A stretch of 64,000 bases of DNA from Microbacterium sp. STN6 (GCF_026410545.1 NZ_JAPMIT010000002.1:372001-436000); one strand, 5' to 3'. Positions 53,738 through 63,526 are shown, counted from the first letter of the stretch. Numbers and translations are program-made. The notes: generated by a model from the letters alone, not told the origin.

Positions 53738-55219
53738 ATGGTCGGCAGGCGGCTGGGCGGCGCGACGGGCGACCAGCGCCGTGGTGGGAAGGGCGGCTCC
53801 TCTCGCAGCGCTCGCGGCCCGAGGCCGACCGCACGCGGTTGGGGCCTCTTCGCCGCCGGCGTCATCCTCAGCTGTGCTGCGGCGTTCCTCAGTCGCCAGG
53901 ACCTGCTCGTCGCCGGCCTGATCCTCGCCCTTCTGCCCCTCGCGGCCATGCTCGCTCTCGTGTTCCTCGCGCCGGGCGTCACGGTCACGCGCCGTATCGA
54001 GCCGGATGTCATCGCCGTCGGCGATGAGGCCGTGGTGACGCTGCGCATCGCGGCGGCCGGCGGCCGCATCCTCACCGCCGTTCCGTGGCGCGACAACGTG
54101 CCGGCCGGTGTCGTCGACGAGGGCTGGAGCGAACCGACGGGGTCGCTCTCGACCGCGTCGGCCCGTCGTGGCGTCGCTCACCATCGCGTTCGCGGCGCTG
54201 TGCGCGGGCTCTATGAGATCGGCCCGCTCGCGATCGACGGCAGCGATCTGTTCGGCCTCGCCCACTGCGAGTGGCCGGTCGGCGCGGCCCGCGCCCTCAT
54301 CGTGACCCCGCGCGCGAGCGAGAAGCCGCCGTCCTCCCTCGCCTCGCTCGGCAGCGAGGGCAGCGAGCATCAGGTGCTGCGCCGCACGACGCCGGGCGAA
54401 GACGAGCTGACCGCCCGGGAGTACCGATCGGGCGACCCGTTGCGCCGCGTGCACTGGCGTGCGACGGCGCGCCACGGCGAGCTCATGGTGCGCCAGGAGG
54501 AGCAGAGCAGCAACCCCGAGAGCTGGATCGTCTTCGACACGCAGTCGGATGCGGGACCGCCGCGGCATCCGTCCTCCGTCCCCGCCGACGACCCGTTCGA
54601 GCGCGCCGTCGCCTTCACCGCCTCGCTTTCGCGCTGGCTGATCCAGGCGGGCCATCGAGTGACGGTGGCCGAGACGGGCCGCGGCCAGTTGACGGGCTCG
54701 TCGGCGGGCCGCTCCGGCCTGCGTGGCGGCCGGCTGCCTCGGTACGAGTCGGCGGCGGGGGAGCGTGCGCTGTTCGCCGCGCTCGCCGGTGTACAGCCGG
54801 AGTCGGCGCCCAACGCCAGGGTGGGTGGCGAGGTCGCCGCGAGCCTCAACCGTTCCGGCGCCAACGCGCCGGTGTTCGCGGTGGTCGTCGCAGCGGGGGA
54901 TGCGGCGCTGACGGCCCTGCGCCAGCTCGCCCCCATGGCGGGCGTCGCCATCGCATTCGTCTTCGGCAGCGACGGCGAGGCCGCGGCCATGACGCTGGGC
55001 TCGTTCGGCTGGCGCGTCGTCGTCGTCGGCGAGGGCGTGGATGATGCGGAGGCCTGGCAGAGCGCCTCGGCGGCGATGCGCGCCGAGGCCGGGCAGCGCT
55101 CGGCGGAGGCCGAGGAAGCCGCTGACCGGCGCGAGGAGCGCGAGGAGAACGCCGCGGCAGGCGCCGCCGCCCACCATGGCGCGGCCGCACGAGGCACGTC
55201 AGCACGGGGCGCGTCATGA
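53738..55219 (+). CDS. DUF58 membrane protein
   Basis: This 493-residue protein has two helices (GLFAAGVILSCAAAFLS and LLVAGLILALLPLAAMLALV) and the DUF58 motif REYRSGDPLRRVHWRATARH with ELMVRQEE. The C-terminal 40 residues are Ala/Glu-rich. It starts six bases after the MoxR stop. Its stop overlaps the transglutaminase start (ATGA). Confidence 0.9.
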   Translation: MVGRRLGGATGDQRRGGKGGSSRSARGPRPTARGWGLFAAGVILSCAAAFLSRQDLLVAGLILALLPLAAMLALVFLAPGVTVTRRIEPDVIAVGDEAVVTLRIAAAGGRILTAVPWRDNVPAGVVDEGWSEPTGSLSTASARRGVAHHRVRGAVRGLYEIGPLAIDGSDLFGLAHCEWPVGAARALIVTPRASEKPPSSLASLGSEGSEHQVLRRTTPGEDELTAREYRSGDPLRRVHWRATARHGELMVRQEEQSSNPESWIVFDTQSDAGPPRHPSSVPADDPFERAVAFTASLSRWLIQAGHRVTVAETGRGQLTGSSAGRSGLRGGRLPRYESAAGERALFAALAGVQPESAPNARVGGEVAASLNRSGANAPVFAVVVAAGDAALTALRQLAPMAGVAIAFVFGSDGEAAAMTLGSFGWRVVVVGEGVDDAEAWQSASAAMRAEAGQRSAEAEEAADRREEREENAAAGAAAHHGAAARGTSARGAS

Positions 55220-57465
55220 GCATGTCGGTGAGCGCGCGCACCCCGCCGGCCCGCTGGCGCCTGGCCTTCGTGCAGTTCGTGCTCGTGATGACGGCGATGT
55301 CTGCCATGACGGGTGTGTTCGCGGGCGTCGGCTGGTGGTTCCTCGCGGCGTTCGTGGCGGCCCTCGTGCTGTTCGGGGCGGCAACCCTGCGGGCGCTGCG
55401 TCTTCCCCCGATCGGCGCGCTCGGCGGTGCTCTCGCGCTCCTCGTCGTCGCCCTCACCGGCGTCTTCGGCGGCGGCCTCGGCTTCGCCGTGCTGATCCCG
55501 ACCCCCGCGAGCGTCGGCCGCCTGCTCGAACTCGCGGGCCGCGTCGCCCCGGCGATCAGCGAGGAGTCGATCCCGGCGCACGAGGTTCCTGAGCTCCTGT
55601 TCGCGCTCGCCGCCGGCACGGGCGTCATCGCGCTCGCCGTCGATCTCTTCACCATCGTGCTCGGCATGCCAGCCCTCGCCGGCATCCCGATCCTGCTCGC
55701 CCTGTGCGTTCCGGTCGGCTTTCTCACGACGGGGGCGAACCCGCTGTGGCTCATCGCCTGCACGGCGGCCTACCTCTGGCTGCTGGCTGCCGACCGTGTT
55801 CCCCGCATGCGGAGACCCCGGGCGGCCCGAGCGGGCGTGACGGGCGCGGCCGTTGTGGCGGCGCTCGCCCTCGTCGTCGGCGTCACGGCGCCCGGCTTCA
55901 CGGCCGTTGGCGCGGTGCCGCTCACCAGCAGGGGCTCGGTGCTCGGCAGCGGCGTCAACCCGCTCATCGACCTCGGCCAGGACCTGCGCCGGCCGCTGCC
56001 CGTGCCGGTGCTCAGCTACGTCACCTCGGCCAGCGACCAGTTGTACCTCACGCTCACGACGCTCGACCGCTTCACGGGCGCGACCTGGACCCACACAACG
56101 CCGCAGATGAGCAGCCTGTCGCGCAACGATGAGATCGGCGCGGTTCCCGGCCTCTCCGGCGCGGTCACGACGAGCACGGTCAACACCACGGTCTCGGTCG
56201 ACTCCCTGCGCAGCCCGTGGCTGCCCGTGCCGTACCCTGCCCGCGCCGTGAGCGGCCTCACGGGCTCCTGGTCGTACTCCCAAAGCGACCTCACCATCAG
56301 CAGCAGGGATTCCAGCGCCGCCAACCAGAACTACAGCGTCACCAGCCTGCGTGTGCACCCGACGCCGCAGCAGCTTCAGGATGCCGGCGGCTACCTGCCG
56401 CCGTCGGTGCGTGGCGACCTCGACCTGCCGTCGAAGATTCCGGCGACCATCACCCGCGCGGCCCAGAAGGCGACGGATGGCGCCACCACGAACTACGAGA
56501 AGGCCGTCGCGCTGCAGAACTACTTCCGCGACGCGGGGTTCCAGTATTCGGTGCAGACCCCGCTGCGGCAGGGCTACGACGGCGACGGGCTGGCCGTCAT
56601 CTCCACGTTCCTTCAGAAGAAGTCCGGCTACTGCGTGCACTTCGCCTCCGCGATGGCGATCATGGCCAGAATCCTCGGAATCCCCGCCCGCGTGGCCATC
56701 GGCTACCTGCCCGGCGCCAACGCCGGCTCCGTGGGGCAGGCGGGCTACCGCTACACGGTCACCACGAACGAGCTGCACTCGTGGCCCGAGCTGTACTTCC
56801 CGGGCGCCGGCTGGCTTGCATTCGAGCCGACCGTCGGCCGCGGAATCCTTCCCGCATACACCGTGCCGACCGCATCAGATGACTCTCCTGTCACCGAATC
56901 GACCCCGTCGAGCGAGGCCACCGCGGCGGCGTCGCCGTCATCTGCGGCGAACGCGGCAGACGCGAGCTCGCACACGGCCGCGCAGACGGCGAGGGCGGAT
57001 GCCGCGGGCTGGGTGGTCTTCGCCCTGATCCTCGGGCTCGCGCTTGTGGCGCCCGCTGCCTCCCGCCGCATGATCGCGGCGCGAGGGGCACGAAGGGTCC
57101 AGCGCGGTGTGAATCCTGCCGGCGCGGCGTGGGCCGAGGTTCTCAGAACCGCTCGCGACCTCAGGCTCGGGCTGTCACCCGGAGCCACGGCCCGATCGCT
57201 CGCAGCGACACTTGAGGGGAGCCTCGCAGAACCCGAGCAGCGAGCCGCGCTCCTGCGCCTGCGCGACGCCGTGGAGCGCGAGCGGTATGCGCGCGCGGCC
57301 GGCAGCACGGCGCAGGAGCGGGAGGCGATCGCGCACGACCGCGACGAGGTCACGCGGGGGCTGCGGGGTCAGGTGTCGCAGGGACAACGCGTGCTTGCGG
57401 CCGCGCTGCCGGCATCCCTTCTGCCTCTCATCCCCTCCCGGCCCGCACAGGGGCGCTTCGCGTAG
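55216..57465 (+). CDS. TgpA-like membrane transglutaminase-domain protein (catalytic residues intact)
   Basis: This 749-residue protein has about six N-terminal membrane helices, an outer transglutaminase core and a further helix (GWVVFALILGLALVAPAA) with a helical cytoplasmic tail. The core keeps Cys473 (SGYCVHFASAMAIMARILG), His521 (NELHSWPELYFPGAGWLAF) and an acidic Glu537 in place of the usual Asp. It may cross-link or hydrolyse a surface protein or peptidoglycan-linked substrate. It is the active counterpart of the gene at 38069. Confidence 0.92.
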   Translation: MSMSVSARTPPARWRLAFVQFVLVMTAMSAMTGVFAGVGWWFLAAFVAALVLFGAATLRALRLPPIGALGGALALLVVALTGVFGGGLGFAVLIPTPASVGRLLELAGRVAPAISEESIPAHEVPELLFALAAGTGVIALAVDLFTIVLGMPALAGIPILLALCVPVGFLTTGANPLWLIACTAAYLWLLAADRVPRMRRPRAARAGVTGAAVVAALALVVGVTAPGFTAVGAVPLTSRGSVLGSGVNPLIDLGQDLRRPLPVPVLSYVTSASDQLYLTLTTLDRFTGATWTHTTPQMSSLSRNDEIGAVPGLSGAVTTSTVNTTVSVDSLRSPWLPVPYPARAVSGLTGSWSYSQSDLTISSRDSSAANQNYSVTSLRVHPTPQQLQDAGGYLPPSVRGDLDLPSKIPATITRAAQKATDGATTNYEKAVALQNYFRDAGFQYSVQTPLRQGYDGDGLAVISTFLQKKSGYCVHFASAMAIMARILGIPARVAIGYLPGANAGSVGQAGYRYTVTTNELHSWPELYFPGAGWLAFEPTVGRGILPAYTVPTASDDSPVTESTPSSEATAAASPSSAANAADASSHTAAQTARADAAGWVVFALILGLALVAPAASRRMIAARGARRVQRGVNPAGAAWAEVLRTARDLRLGLSPGATARSLAATLEGSLAEPEQRAALLRLRDAVERERYARAAGSTAQEREAIAHDRDEVTRGLRGQVSQGQRVLAAALPASLLPLIPSRPAQGRFA

Positions 57466-57468
57466 AAT
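57463..57468 (+). promoter_or_regulatory. -10 box (TAGAAT) before the YceD-like gene
   Basis: TAGAAT overlaps the stop of the transglutaminase gene and ends eight bases before GTG 57477. Transcription would start at or near that codon, separating the rpmF-rnc-mutM group from the MoxR cluster. Confidence 0.45.
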
Positions 57469-57476
57469 CGGTGCCC

Positions 57477-58043
57477 GTGAGCACTCATACCTCGTCGCCC
57501 TTCGTCATCGACGTTCGCGACCTCATGCACCGCCCCGGCGAGATGCGCGAGAAGCAGCTGAGCCTTCCCGTGACCGAGCCGCTGGGTGAGGGGCTGGTCA
57601 GTGTTCCCGCGGGGGAGCCGATCGCCACAGACCTGCGCCTGGAGTCGCTGCACGAGGGCATTCTCGCCAGCGCGAGCCTGTCTACGACGGCCACGGGCGA
57701 GTGCGGGCGTTGCCTGATCGACATCGAGCTGCCGGTCCAAGTCGATTTCCAAGAGGTTTTCGCGTATTCTTCTGACGAAGCTTTTGACTATGAGGTTCAC
57801 GACGACCACGTGGATCTTGAACCTCTTGTCAGGGATGCGGTAGTGCTATCGCTGCCGTTCCAGCCGGTGTGCCGGCCGGACTGCCCGGGTCTCGACCCCG
57901 AGACGGGCGAGCGTCTGGCGGATCACCCGGAGAAGGAATCACCAGAGCCGGTTGACCCGCGTTGGTCTGCGCTCGCGGGTTTCCAGGCTTCCGAAGACGA
58001 CAGTGTCGGCCACGCCGCCCCTGCAGAGCGAGAAGAGAGTTAG
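57477..58043 (+). CDS. YceD/DUF177-family protein
   Basis: This protein of about 188 residues has the DUF177 pattern VIDVRDLMHRPGEMREKQL, TTATGECGRCLIDIELPVQV and the late PVCRPDCPGLDPETG Cys cluster. YceD homologues affect 23S rRNA accumulation and are regularly encoded next to rpmF, as here. GTG 57477 is preferred for the leaderless geometry; GTG 57471 is possible. Confidence 0.9.
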   Translation: MSTHTSSPFVIDVRDLMHRPGEMREKQLSLPVTEPLGEGLVSVPAGEPIATDLRLESLHEGILASASLSTTATGECGRCLIDIELPVQVDFQEVFAYSSDEAFDYEVHDDHVDLEPLVRDAVVLSLPFQPVCRPDCPGLDPETGERLADHPEKESPEPVDPRWSALAGFQASEDDSVGHAAPAEREES

Positions 58044-58271
58044 TCATGGCAGTTCCGAAGCGGAAAATGTCCCGCGCGTCGACCCGTATGCGCCGCGCCC
58101 AGTGGAAGGCGAGTGTGCCCACGCTCGTCAAGACCGTCGAGAACGGCAAGGTCACCTACAGCCTCCCGCACCGTGCGAAGGTCGTCGAGGACTCGGCGGG
58201 CACCCCGCTGTTCCTCGAGTACAAGGGCCGTAAGGTCGCTGACGTCTAGTCACGGCCTGCAGAGCGAGAAG
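58020..58271 (+). repeat. 16-bp direct repeat flanking rpmF
   Basis: CCTGCAGAGCGAGAAG occurs at 58020-58035 (end of the YceD-like gene) and again at 58256-58271 (beginning of the conserved rnc coding region). A chance pair this close is unlikely. The bracketed rpmF could be excised by recombination, or the repeat records a small duplication. Confidence 0.6.
58046..58249 (+). CDS. rpmF: 50S ribosomal protein L32
   Basis: This 67-residue basic protein, MAVPKRKMSRASTRMRRAQW, is typical L32. It lacks the CxxC zinc pairs of the zinc-binding form, so it is the zinc-independent type. It is followed directly by rnc, whose frame opens inside it. Confidence 0.97.
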   Translation: MAVPKRKMSRASTRMRRAQWKASVPTLVKTVENGKVTYSLPHRAKVVEDSAGTPLFLEYKGRKVADV

Positions 58272-58976
58272 CGCGCGCTGGGCGGGGAGAACCCCGACCG
58301 GCACGCGCTTTTCGTCACGCTCGGCGTCGAATTCGATCCTGCGCTGCTCGAGCTGGCGCTGACGCACCGCTCCTACGCGTACGAGCACGGCGGCATTCCG
58401 CACAACGAGCGCCTCGAGTTCCTCGGCGACTCCATTCTCGGCCAGGCCGTCACGGTCAAGCTGTTCCGCGAGAACCCCGATCTCGACGAGGGCGACCTCG
58501 CCAAGCGCCGGGCGAGCCTCGTCAGCACTGTTGCGCTGGCGCAGATCGCGCGTGTTATCGGGCTGGGCGACTACATTCGCCTGGGCCGCGGTGAAGACCA
58601 GAGCGGCGGCCGGTCCAAGGCCTCCATCCTCGCCGACACGGTCGAGGCCGTCATCGGCGCGACATACCTCGGGGCCGGGGCGGATGCCGCGACATCCCTC
58701 GTACTGCGCTTGATCGAGCCGCTGCTCGCCGACCCAAGCCGCTTCGGCGCCGCCATGGATCCGAAGACCAGCCTGCAGGAAGCGGCGGCAGCCCATGGCG
58801 GCTCCAACCCCGTCTACGCCGTGACCAACACCGGCCCCGATCACAACAAGACGTTCCACGCCACCGTCACGGTGCCCGGCCTCGTCTCCGCGACCGGCGC
58901 TGGCTCCAGCAAGAAGCAGGCCGAGATGGCCGCCGCGCTCGAGGCGTGGACCACCCTCAGCACCGACGGTGCCTGA
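58173..58976 (+). CDS. rnc: Ribonuclease III
   Basis: RNase III cleaves double-stranded RNA, including rRNA precursors. The catalytic signature HNERLEFLGDSILGQAV, the helix LAKRRASLVSTVALA and the C-terminal dsRNA-binding domain (DPKTSLQEAAAAHG, GSSKKQAEMAAALEAW) are intact. The start is unclear. The last in-frame ATG/GTG/TTG is GTG 58173, inside rpmF, yet homology-like sequence begins only after the rpmF stop. A CTG at 58257 would give the usual length of about 239 residues. The stop overlaps mutM. Confidence 0.92.
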   Translation: MRRSSRTRRAPRCSSSTRAVRSLTSSHGLQSEKRALGGENPDRHALFVTLGVEFDPALLELALTHRSYAYEHGGIPHNERLEFLGDSILGQAVTVKLFRENPDLDEGDLAKRRASLVSTVALAQIARVIGLGDYIRLGRGEDQSGGRSKASILADTVEAVIGATYLGAGADAATSLVLRLIEPLLADPSRFGAAMDPKTSLQEAAAAHGGSNPVYAVTNTGPDHNKTFHATVTVPGLVSATGAGSSKKQAEMAAALEAWTTLSTDGA

Positions 58977-59949
58977 ACTTCCCGAGGTCGAGGTCGTTCG
59001 CGCGGGTCTCGAACCGGCTGTCACGGGCGCGCTGATCACCTCCGTCGAGGTGCGCGAGCCGCGCTCCCTCAAGCGGCACGATGCCGCGGCCGGCGCGTTC
59101 GACGCGCGCCTCGAGGGCCGCATGATCACGGCAGCGTGCCGCCGAGGCAAGTTCCTCTGGCTCCCGCTTCTCGGGCTTCCCCCTCACGGAACCCCTCGTG
59201 AAGCGGATGCCGCTCCGCGCCCCGCGCCCCGTGACGCCCTGCTCGTGCACCTCGGCATGAGCGGGCAGGTGCTGCTGCGCGAACCGGGTGCGGACGACGA
59301 CCGCAACCTGCGCATCCGTCTCGGCATCGAACACGCCGAGCACGGCGAGTTGCGCGTGGACTTCGTGGACCAGCGCATCTTCGGCTCCATGGCGGTGGAC
59401 GCGCTCGTACCGACGGCCGACGGCATGCCGGGCGGCCGCGGCAGCGACCAGCCCACGCTGCCCACGCAGGTGGCGCACATCGGCCGAGACCCGCTCGACC
59501 CCGCGTTCGACGACGACGCCTTCATTGCGACTCTGCGAAAGCGGCCGAGCGGCATCAAGCGCGTACTGCTCGACCAGGGTGTCGCGAGCGGCATCGGCAA
59601 CATCTACGCCGACGAAGCGCTCTGGGCGGCGCGGATCCACTACGACCAGCCGGCGGCGACACTCGGTACGAAGCGGGCGAGGCTCCTGCTGGCCGAGGTT
59701 CGCCTGGTGCTCGCGAAGGCGCTGGCGGAGGGCGGCACGAGCTTCGATGCCCAGTACGTCAACGTCAACGGCGCGTCCGGTTACTTCTCGCACAGCCTCA
59801 ACGCGTACGGCAGGCAGGGCACGCCGTGCGCGCGCTGCGGCACGCTCCTGGTGCGCGAACGCTTCATGAACCGTGCATCCCATCTCTGCCCGCGCTGCCA
59901 GCGCTTGCGCGTGCCCGCGCGGGCTGCGGCCATCCGTCAGGTACCGTAG
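58969..59949 (+). CDS. mutM: Formamidopyrimidine-DNA glycosylase
   Basis: MutM removes oxidised purines (8-oxoG, FaPy) and nicks the strand. The N-terminal PELPEVEVVRAGLEP supplies catalytic Pro and Glu after Met removal. VHLGMSGQ, the helix LDQGVASGIGNIYADEALW and the C-terminal zinc finger CARCGTLLV...CPRCQR are present. GTG 58969 overlaps the rnc stop. At 326 residues it is slightly long because of a loop near residue 68. Confidence 0.95.
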   Translation: MPELPEVEVVRAGLEPAVTGALITSVEVREPRSLKRHDAAAGAFDARLEGRMITAACRRGKFLWLPLLGLPPHGTPREADAAPRPAPRDALLVHLGMSGQVLLREPGADDDRNLRIRLGIEHAEHGELRVDFVDQRIFGSMAVDALVPTADGMPGGRGSDQPTLPTQVAHIGRDPLDPAFDDDAFIATLRKRPSGIKRVLLDQGVASGIGNIYADEALWAARIHYDQPAATLGTKRARLLLAEVRLVLAKALAEGGTSFDAQYVNVNGASGYFSHSLNAYGRQGTPCARCGTLLVRERFMNRASHLCPRCQRLRVPARAAAIRQVP

Positions 59950-59986
59950 TCGCAGGATTCACCGCCATGAGAGCGAAGGCAGCACC

Positions 59987-62900
59987 GTGTACTTGAAGAG
60001 CCTGAAGCTGAAGGGGTTCAAATCCTTCGCGCAGCCGACGACGTTCGCGTTCGAGCCGGGCGTGACGTGTGTCGTTGGCCCGAACGGCTCAGGCAAGTCG
60101 AATGTGGTCGACGCGCTCGCCTGGGTCATGGGCGAGCAGGGCGCGAAGACGCTGCGCGGCGGCAAGATGGAAGACGTCATCTTCGCCGGCACCGCCACGA
60201 AGGGCCCGCTTGGCCGCGCCGAGGTGACCCTCACGATCGACAATTCCGACGGCGCGCTGCCGATCGAGTACACCGAGGTCACGATCAGCAGAACGCTGTT
60301 CCGCAACGGAGGCAGTGAGTACGCGATCAACGGCGAGGCGTGTCGCCTGCTCGACGTGCAGGAGCTACTCAGCGATTCCGGGCTCGGCCGCGAGATGCAC
60401 GTGATCGTCGGCCAGGGGCAGCTCGACGCGGTGCTGCGGGCGACACCGGAGGATCGGCGTGGCTTCATCGAAGAGGCCGCGGGAATCCTGAAGCACCGCC
60501 GGCGCAAGGAGAAGACCCTGCGCAAGCTCGAGGCGATGCAGACGAACCTCACCCGCCTCAGCGACCTCGCCGGTGAGATCCGGCGGCAGCTGAAGCCACT
60601 CGGCCATCAGGCCGAGATCGCCCGCGAGGCGCAGTCGATCGCCGCGGTCGTGCGCGACGCGAAGGCGCGGCTGCTCGCCGACGAGGTCGTCACGCTGCGC
60701 CGCGCGCTCGAGGAGCACAGCCGCAGCGAGGCAGAGCGACACAGCGAGCGCATCGTGCTGCAGGAGCAGCTCGAGCAGAAGCAGCTGCGGGTGGCGCGCC
60801 TCGAGCAGGCGCAGGTGGGCGACGCCGTCGACACGGCCAGGCGCACCGCATTCTCGCTCGAGTCGGTGCAGGAGCGCCTGCGCAGTCTCTACACGCTCGC
60901 CAACCAGCGGCTCGCGCTTCTCGGTTCCCAGGCCGAGGGCGAGCAGGCGACGCCGAGCGTGACACCCCAGATGGTCGCCGACGCGCGCGCCGAGGCCGAG
61001 CGGCTGCGCGAGGTCGTGACGACCGCGGAGCAGGCGTGGCAGCAGGCGCAGGCCGCCACGCTTCGCTCGCGATCCCGACTCGACGCCATCGACGAGGAGA
61101 TCGCCGCGCAGAGCGAACTCGTCTCCCGGCACGACCTCGAGCTCACCCAGCTGCAGGGCCAGGCGGATGCGGCGGCTTCCCGGCTGGCGGCGGTCCGCGG
61201 CGGGGTGCTGCGCCAGCAGAACGCTCTCGACGCCGCGCTCGCCCGGCGCGAGAGCGCGAGAGCAGAGCTCGAGGCATACGAGAGCGAGGCCCTCGAAGCG
61301 GATGCCGGTGGCGGCGACCTCGACGAGGCGTACGAACTCGCCCAGGCCACCGTCTTCGAGGCCGAGGGCGAGATCGATCGGCTGAGAGAGGAACTGCACA
61401 CGCTCGAGCGGGAGAGGGACGCCCTCGCCGCCCGCACGAGCGCGCTCTCGAGCGCGCTCGACACGAAGGACGGATCGAGCGCCCTCGTTGCGGCGGCGCG
61501 CCCCGGCATCCGCGGGCTTGTTGCCGAGCACGTGCAGGTTCGGCCGGGGTACGAGGCCGCCATCGCCGCGGCTCTCGGAACGCTCGCCGATGCGGTGCTG
61601 GCCGACGACCGTGGGGCCGCCATCGGCGCGCTCGACTACGCCAGAGGCGAGGAGCTGGGCCACCTGGAGCTGGTGCTTGCCGAGGCCGGGCACGAGCAGG
61701 CGTCAGAGGCGGGGCGGCGTGTGAGCGAGGAGCCGGGCGGGGCTGGCCTCATCCGTGCCTCGTCTGTGGTGACCGCGCCCGGCGGCGTTCTCGGGGTGCT
61801 CGCGCACGTGCTCATCGCCGACGATGTCGACGCCGCTCGTCTCGCCTGGAGCAGGCTCGAGGCCGACGACGCGAACGCGACCGTGATCACGAAGGCGGGC
61901 GACGTTCTCAGCCGGTACGTGCTGCGCGGCGGCTCCGGCGCCAAGCGCAGCAGGCTCGAGCTCGTCGCCGACCGCGACGCCGCCTCGGCCAGGCTGGGCG
62001 AGGTCACCTCGCTCATCGAGCGCGCCACGTACGCCCTGACTGAGCAGCGCGAGGTGCTGCAGGGGGCCAAGCAGGGCTCGCAGGCGGCCCTCGCCGCCCT
62101 ACGCGAATACGACGCCCGTCTGGCCGAGCAGAGCGAGCGGCGCAACCGCCTCACGGTGCGGCTCGAGGCGTCGGCCGCCGAGTCCGAGCGGCTTGAGAGC
62201 GCGCTGCAGCAGGCCGCCGACGCGGTCGCTGAGGCGGAAGCCGCGGCCGAGAAGGCGAAGGCTGAGCTCGGCACGGCGCAGTCGCGGCCGCGGCCGATGC
62301 TCGATGTCAGCGCGCGCGATGCGCTCTATGCCGAACTGGAGAAGGCGAGGGAGACCGAGGTCGAGTCCCGCCTGGCGCTCGAGACCGCCAGGGAACGGGT
62401 GCGTGCCGAGGAGGCGCGCGGCGAGAGCCTGGTGCGCCGAATGGAGGCCGACCGGGCGGCAGCTGAGGAGGCCGCCCGCCGGGCCGTGGTGCGCCGCCGG
62501 CAGGTGGAGGCCGCAAGCGCCGTCATCGAGGCCCTTCCGCCCGTGCTCGACTCGGTGGACCGCTCGGTGGCGCAGGCTCGCGTCGAGCTCGCCGCAGCCG
62601 AGGCCGAGCGTGCGAGCCAGAACGAGGAGCTCGCGGCGCTGCGCCGCGAGGAGGGCGCCGCGCGCGAGCGCCTGCAGGCCATCACCGAGAACGTGCACGG
62701 CCTCGAACTGCAGATCTACGAGAAGAAGCTGCACCTCTCCGGGCTGCTCGAGCGCGCCGGCAGCGAGCTCGGCCTGGTCGAAGATGTTCTCGTGGATGAA
62801 TACGGGCCGCAGGTGCCGATCTCGCTCGACGGCGAAGCAGAATCGGTGCCGTTCGACCGCGCCGAGCAGCAGGCCCGCCTGGCCAAAGCCGAACGCAAAT

Positions 62901-63526
62901 ATGCCCAGCTCGGCCGTGTGAACCCGCTGGCGCTCGAGGAGTTCGCGGCGCTCGAGCAGCGGCACAAGTTCCTCACCGAGCAGCTCACCGACCTCACGAA
63001 GACGCGCACCGACCTGCTGACGATCATCGAGGAGATCGACGAGAAGATGCAGTCGATCTTCCAGGCCGCATTCGACGACACGAAGGCCGCGTTCGCCGAG
63101 GTGTTCCCGGTGCTGTTCCCCGGCGGCACCGGGAGCATCGAGCTCACCGACCCGGAGAACCTGCTGACCACCGGCATCGAGGTCTCAGTGAAGCCGGCCG
63201 GCAAGAAGATCGAGCGGCTCTCCCTGCTGTCGGGCGGCGAGCGCTCGCTGGCGGCCGTCGCCCTGCTGATCGCCATCTTCAAGGCGCGCCCCAGCCCCTT
63301 CTACATCATGGATGAGGTGGAGGCGGCGCTCGACGACGCCAACCTGGGCCGCCTGCTCACGATCTTCGAGGACCTGCGCGAGACCAGCCAGCTCATCGTC
63401 ATCACGCACCAGAAGCGCACCATGGAGATCGCCGACGCCCTCTACGGCGTCTCGATGCGCCAGGACGGCGTCTCGGCGGTCGTCGGTCAGCGTGTCGCGG
63501 TCGACGAAGAGCGCCGCTCCGCCTGA
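59987..63526 (+). CDS. smc: Chromosome segregation protein SMC
   Basis: This 1179-residue condensin subunit organises and segregates the chromosome. The N-terminal head has KGFKSFA and Walker A GPNGSGKSNVVDAL. Long coiled coils flank a hinge near residues 490-650 (RPGIRGLVAEHVQV...VLADDRGAAIGAL). The C-terminal head has signature LSGGERSLAAVALLIAIF and Walker B FYIMDEVEAALDDANL. GTG 59987 (VYLKSLKLKGF) is the conserved start. It is encoded just before ftsY, as in other Actinobacteria. Confidence 0.97.
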   Translation: MYLKSLKLKGFKSFAQPTTFAFEPGVTCVVGPNGSGKSNVVDALAWVMGEQGAKTLRGGKMEDVIFAGTATKGPLGRAEVTLTIDNSDGALPIEYTEVTISRTLFRNGGSEYAINGEACRLLDVQELLSDSGLGREMHVIVGQGQLDAVLRATPEDRRGFIEEAAGILKHRRRKEKTLRKLEAMQTNLTRLSDLAGEIRRQLKPLGHQAEIAREAQSIAAVVRDAKARLLADEVVTLRRALEEHSRSEAERHSERIVLQEQLEQKQLRVARLEQAQVGDAVDTARRTAFSLESVQERLRSLYTLANQRLALLGSQAEGEQATPSVTPQMVADARAEAERLREVVTTAEQAWQQAQAATLRSRSRLDAIDEEIAAQSELVSRHDLELTQLQGQADAAASRLAAVRGGVLRQQNALDAALARRESARAELEAYESEALEADAGGGDLDEAYELAQATVFEAEGEIDRLREELHTLERERDALAARTSALSSALDTKDGSSALVAAARPGIRGLVAEHVQVRPGYEAAIAAALGTLADAVLADDRGAAIGALDYARGEELGHLELVLAEAGHEQASEAGRRVSEEPGGAGLIRASSVVTAPGGVLGVLAHVLIADDVDAARLAWSRLEADDANATVITKAGDVLSRYVLRGGSGAKRSRLELVADRDAASARLGEVTSLIERATYALTEQREVLQGAKQGSQAALAALREYDARLAEQSERRNRLTVRLEASAAESERLESALQQAADAVAEAEAAAEKAKAELGTAQSRPRPMLDVSARDALYAELEKARETEVESRLALETARERVRAEEARGESLVRRMEADRAAAEEAARRAVVRRRQVEAASAVIEALPPVLDSVDRSVAQARVELAAAEAERASQNEELAALRREEGAARERLQAITENVHGLELQIYEKKLHLSGLLERAGSELGLVEDVLVDEYGPQVPISLDGEAESVPFDRAEQQARLAKAERKYAQLGRVNPLALEEFAALEQRHKFLTEQLTDLTKTRTDLLTIIEEIDEKMQSIFQAAFDDTKAAFAEVFPVLFPGGTGSIELTDPENLLTTGIEVSVKPAGKKIERLSLLSGGERSLAAVALLIAIFKARPSPFYIMDEVEAALDDANLGRLLTIFEDLRETSQLIVITHQKRTMEIADALYGVSMRQDGVSAVVGQRVAVDEERRSA

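Noticed and set aside
54370-56778. 802-codon minus-strand open frame
   Set aside because: It is a shadow of the DUF58 and transglutaminase genes, rich in Arg/Gly/His with no domain signal.
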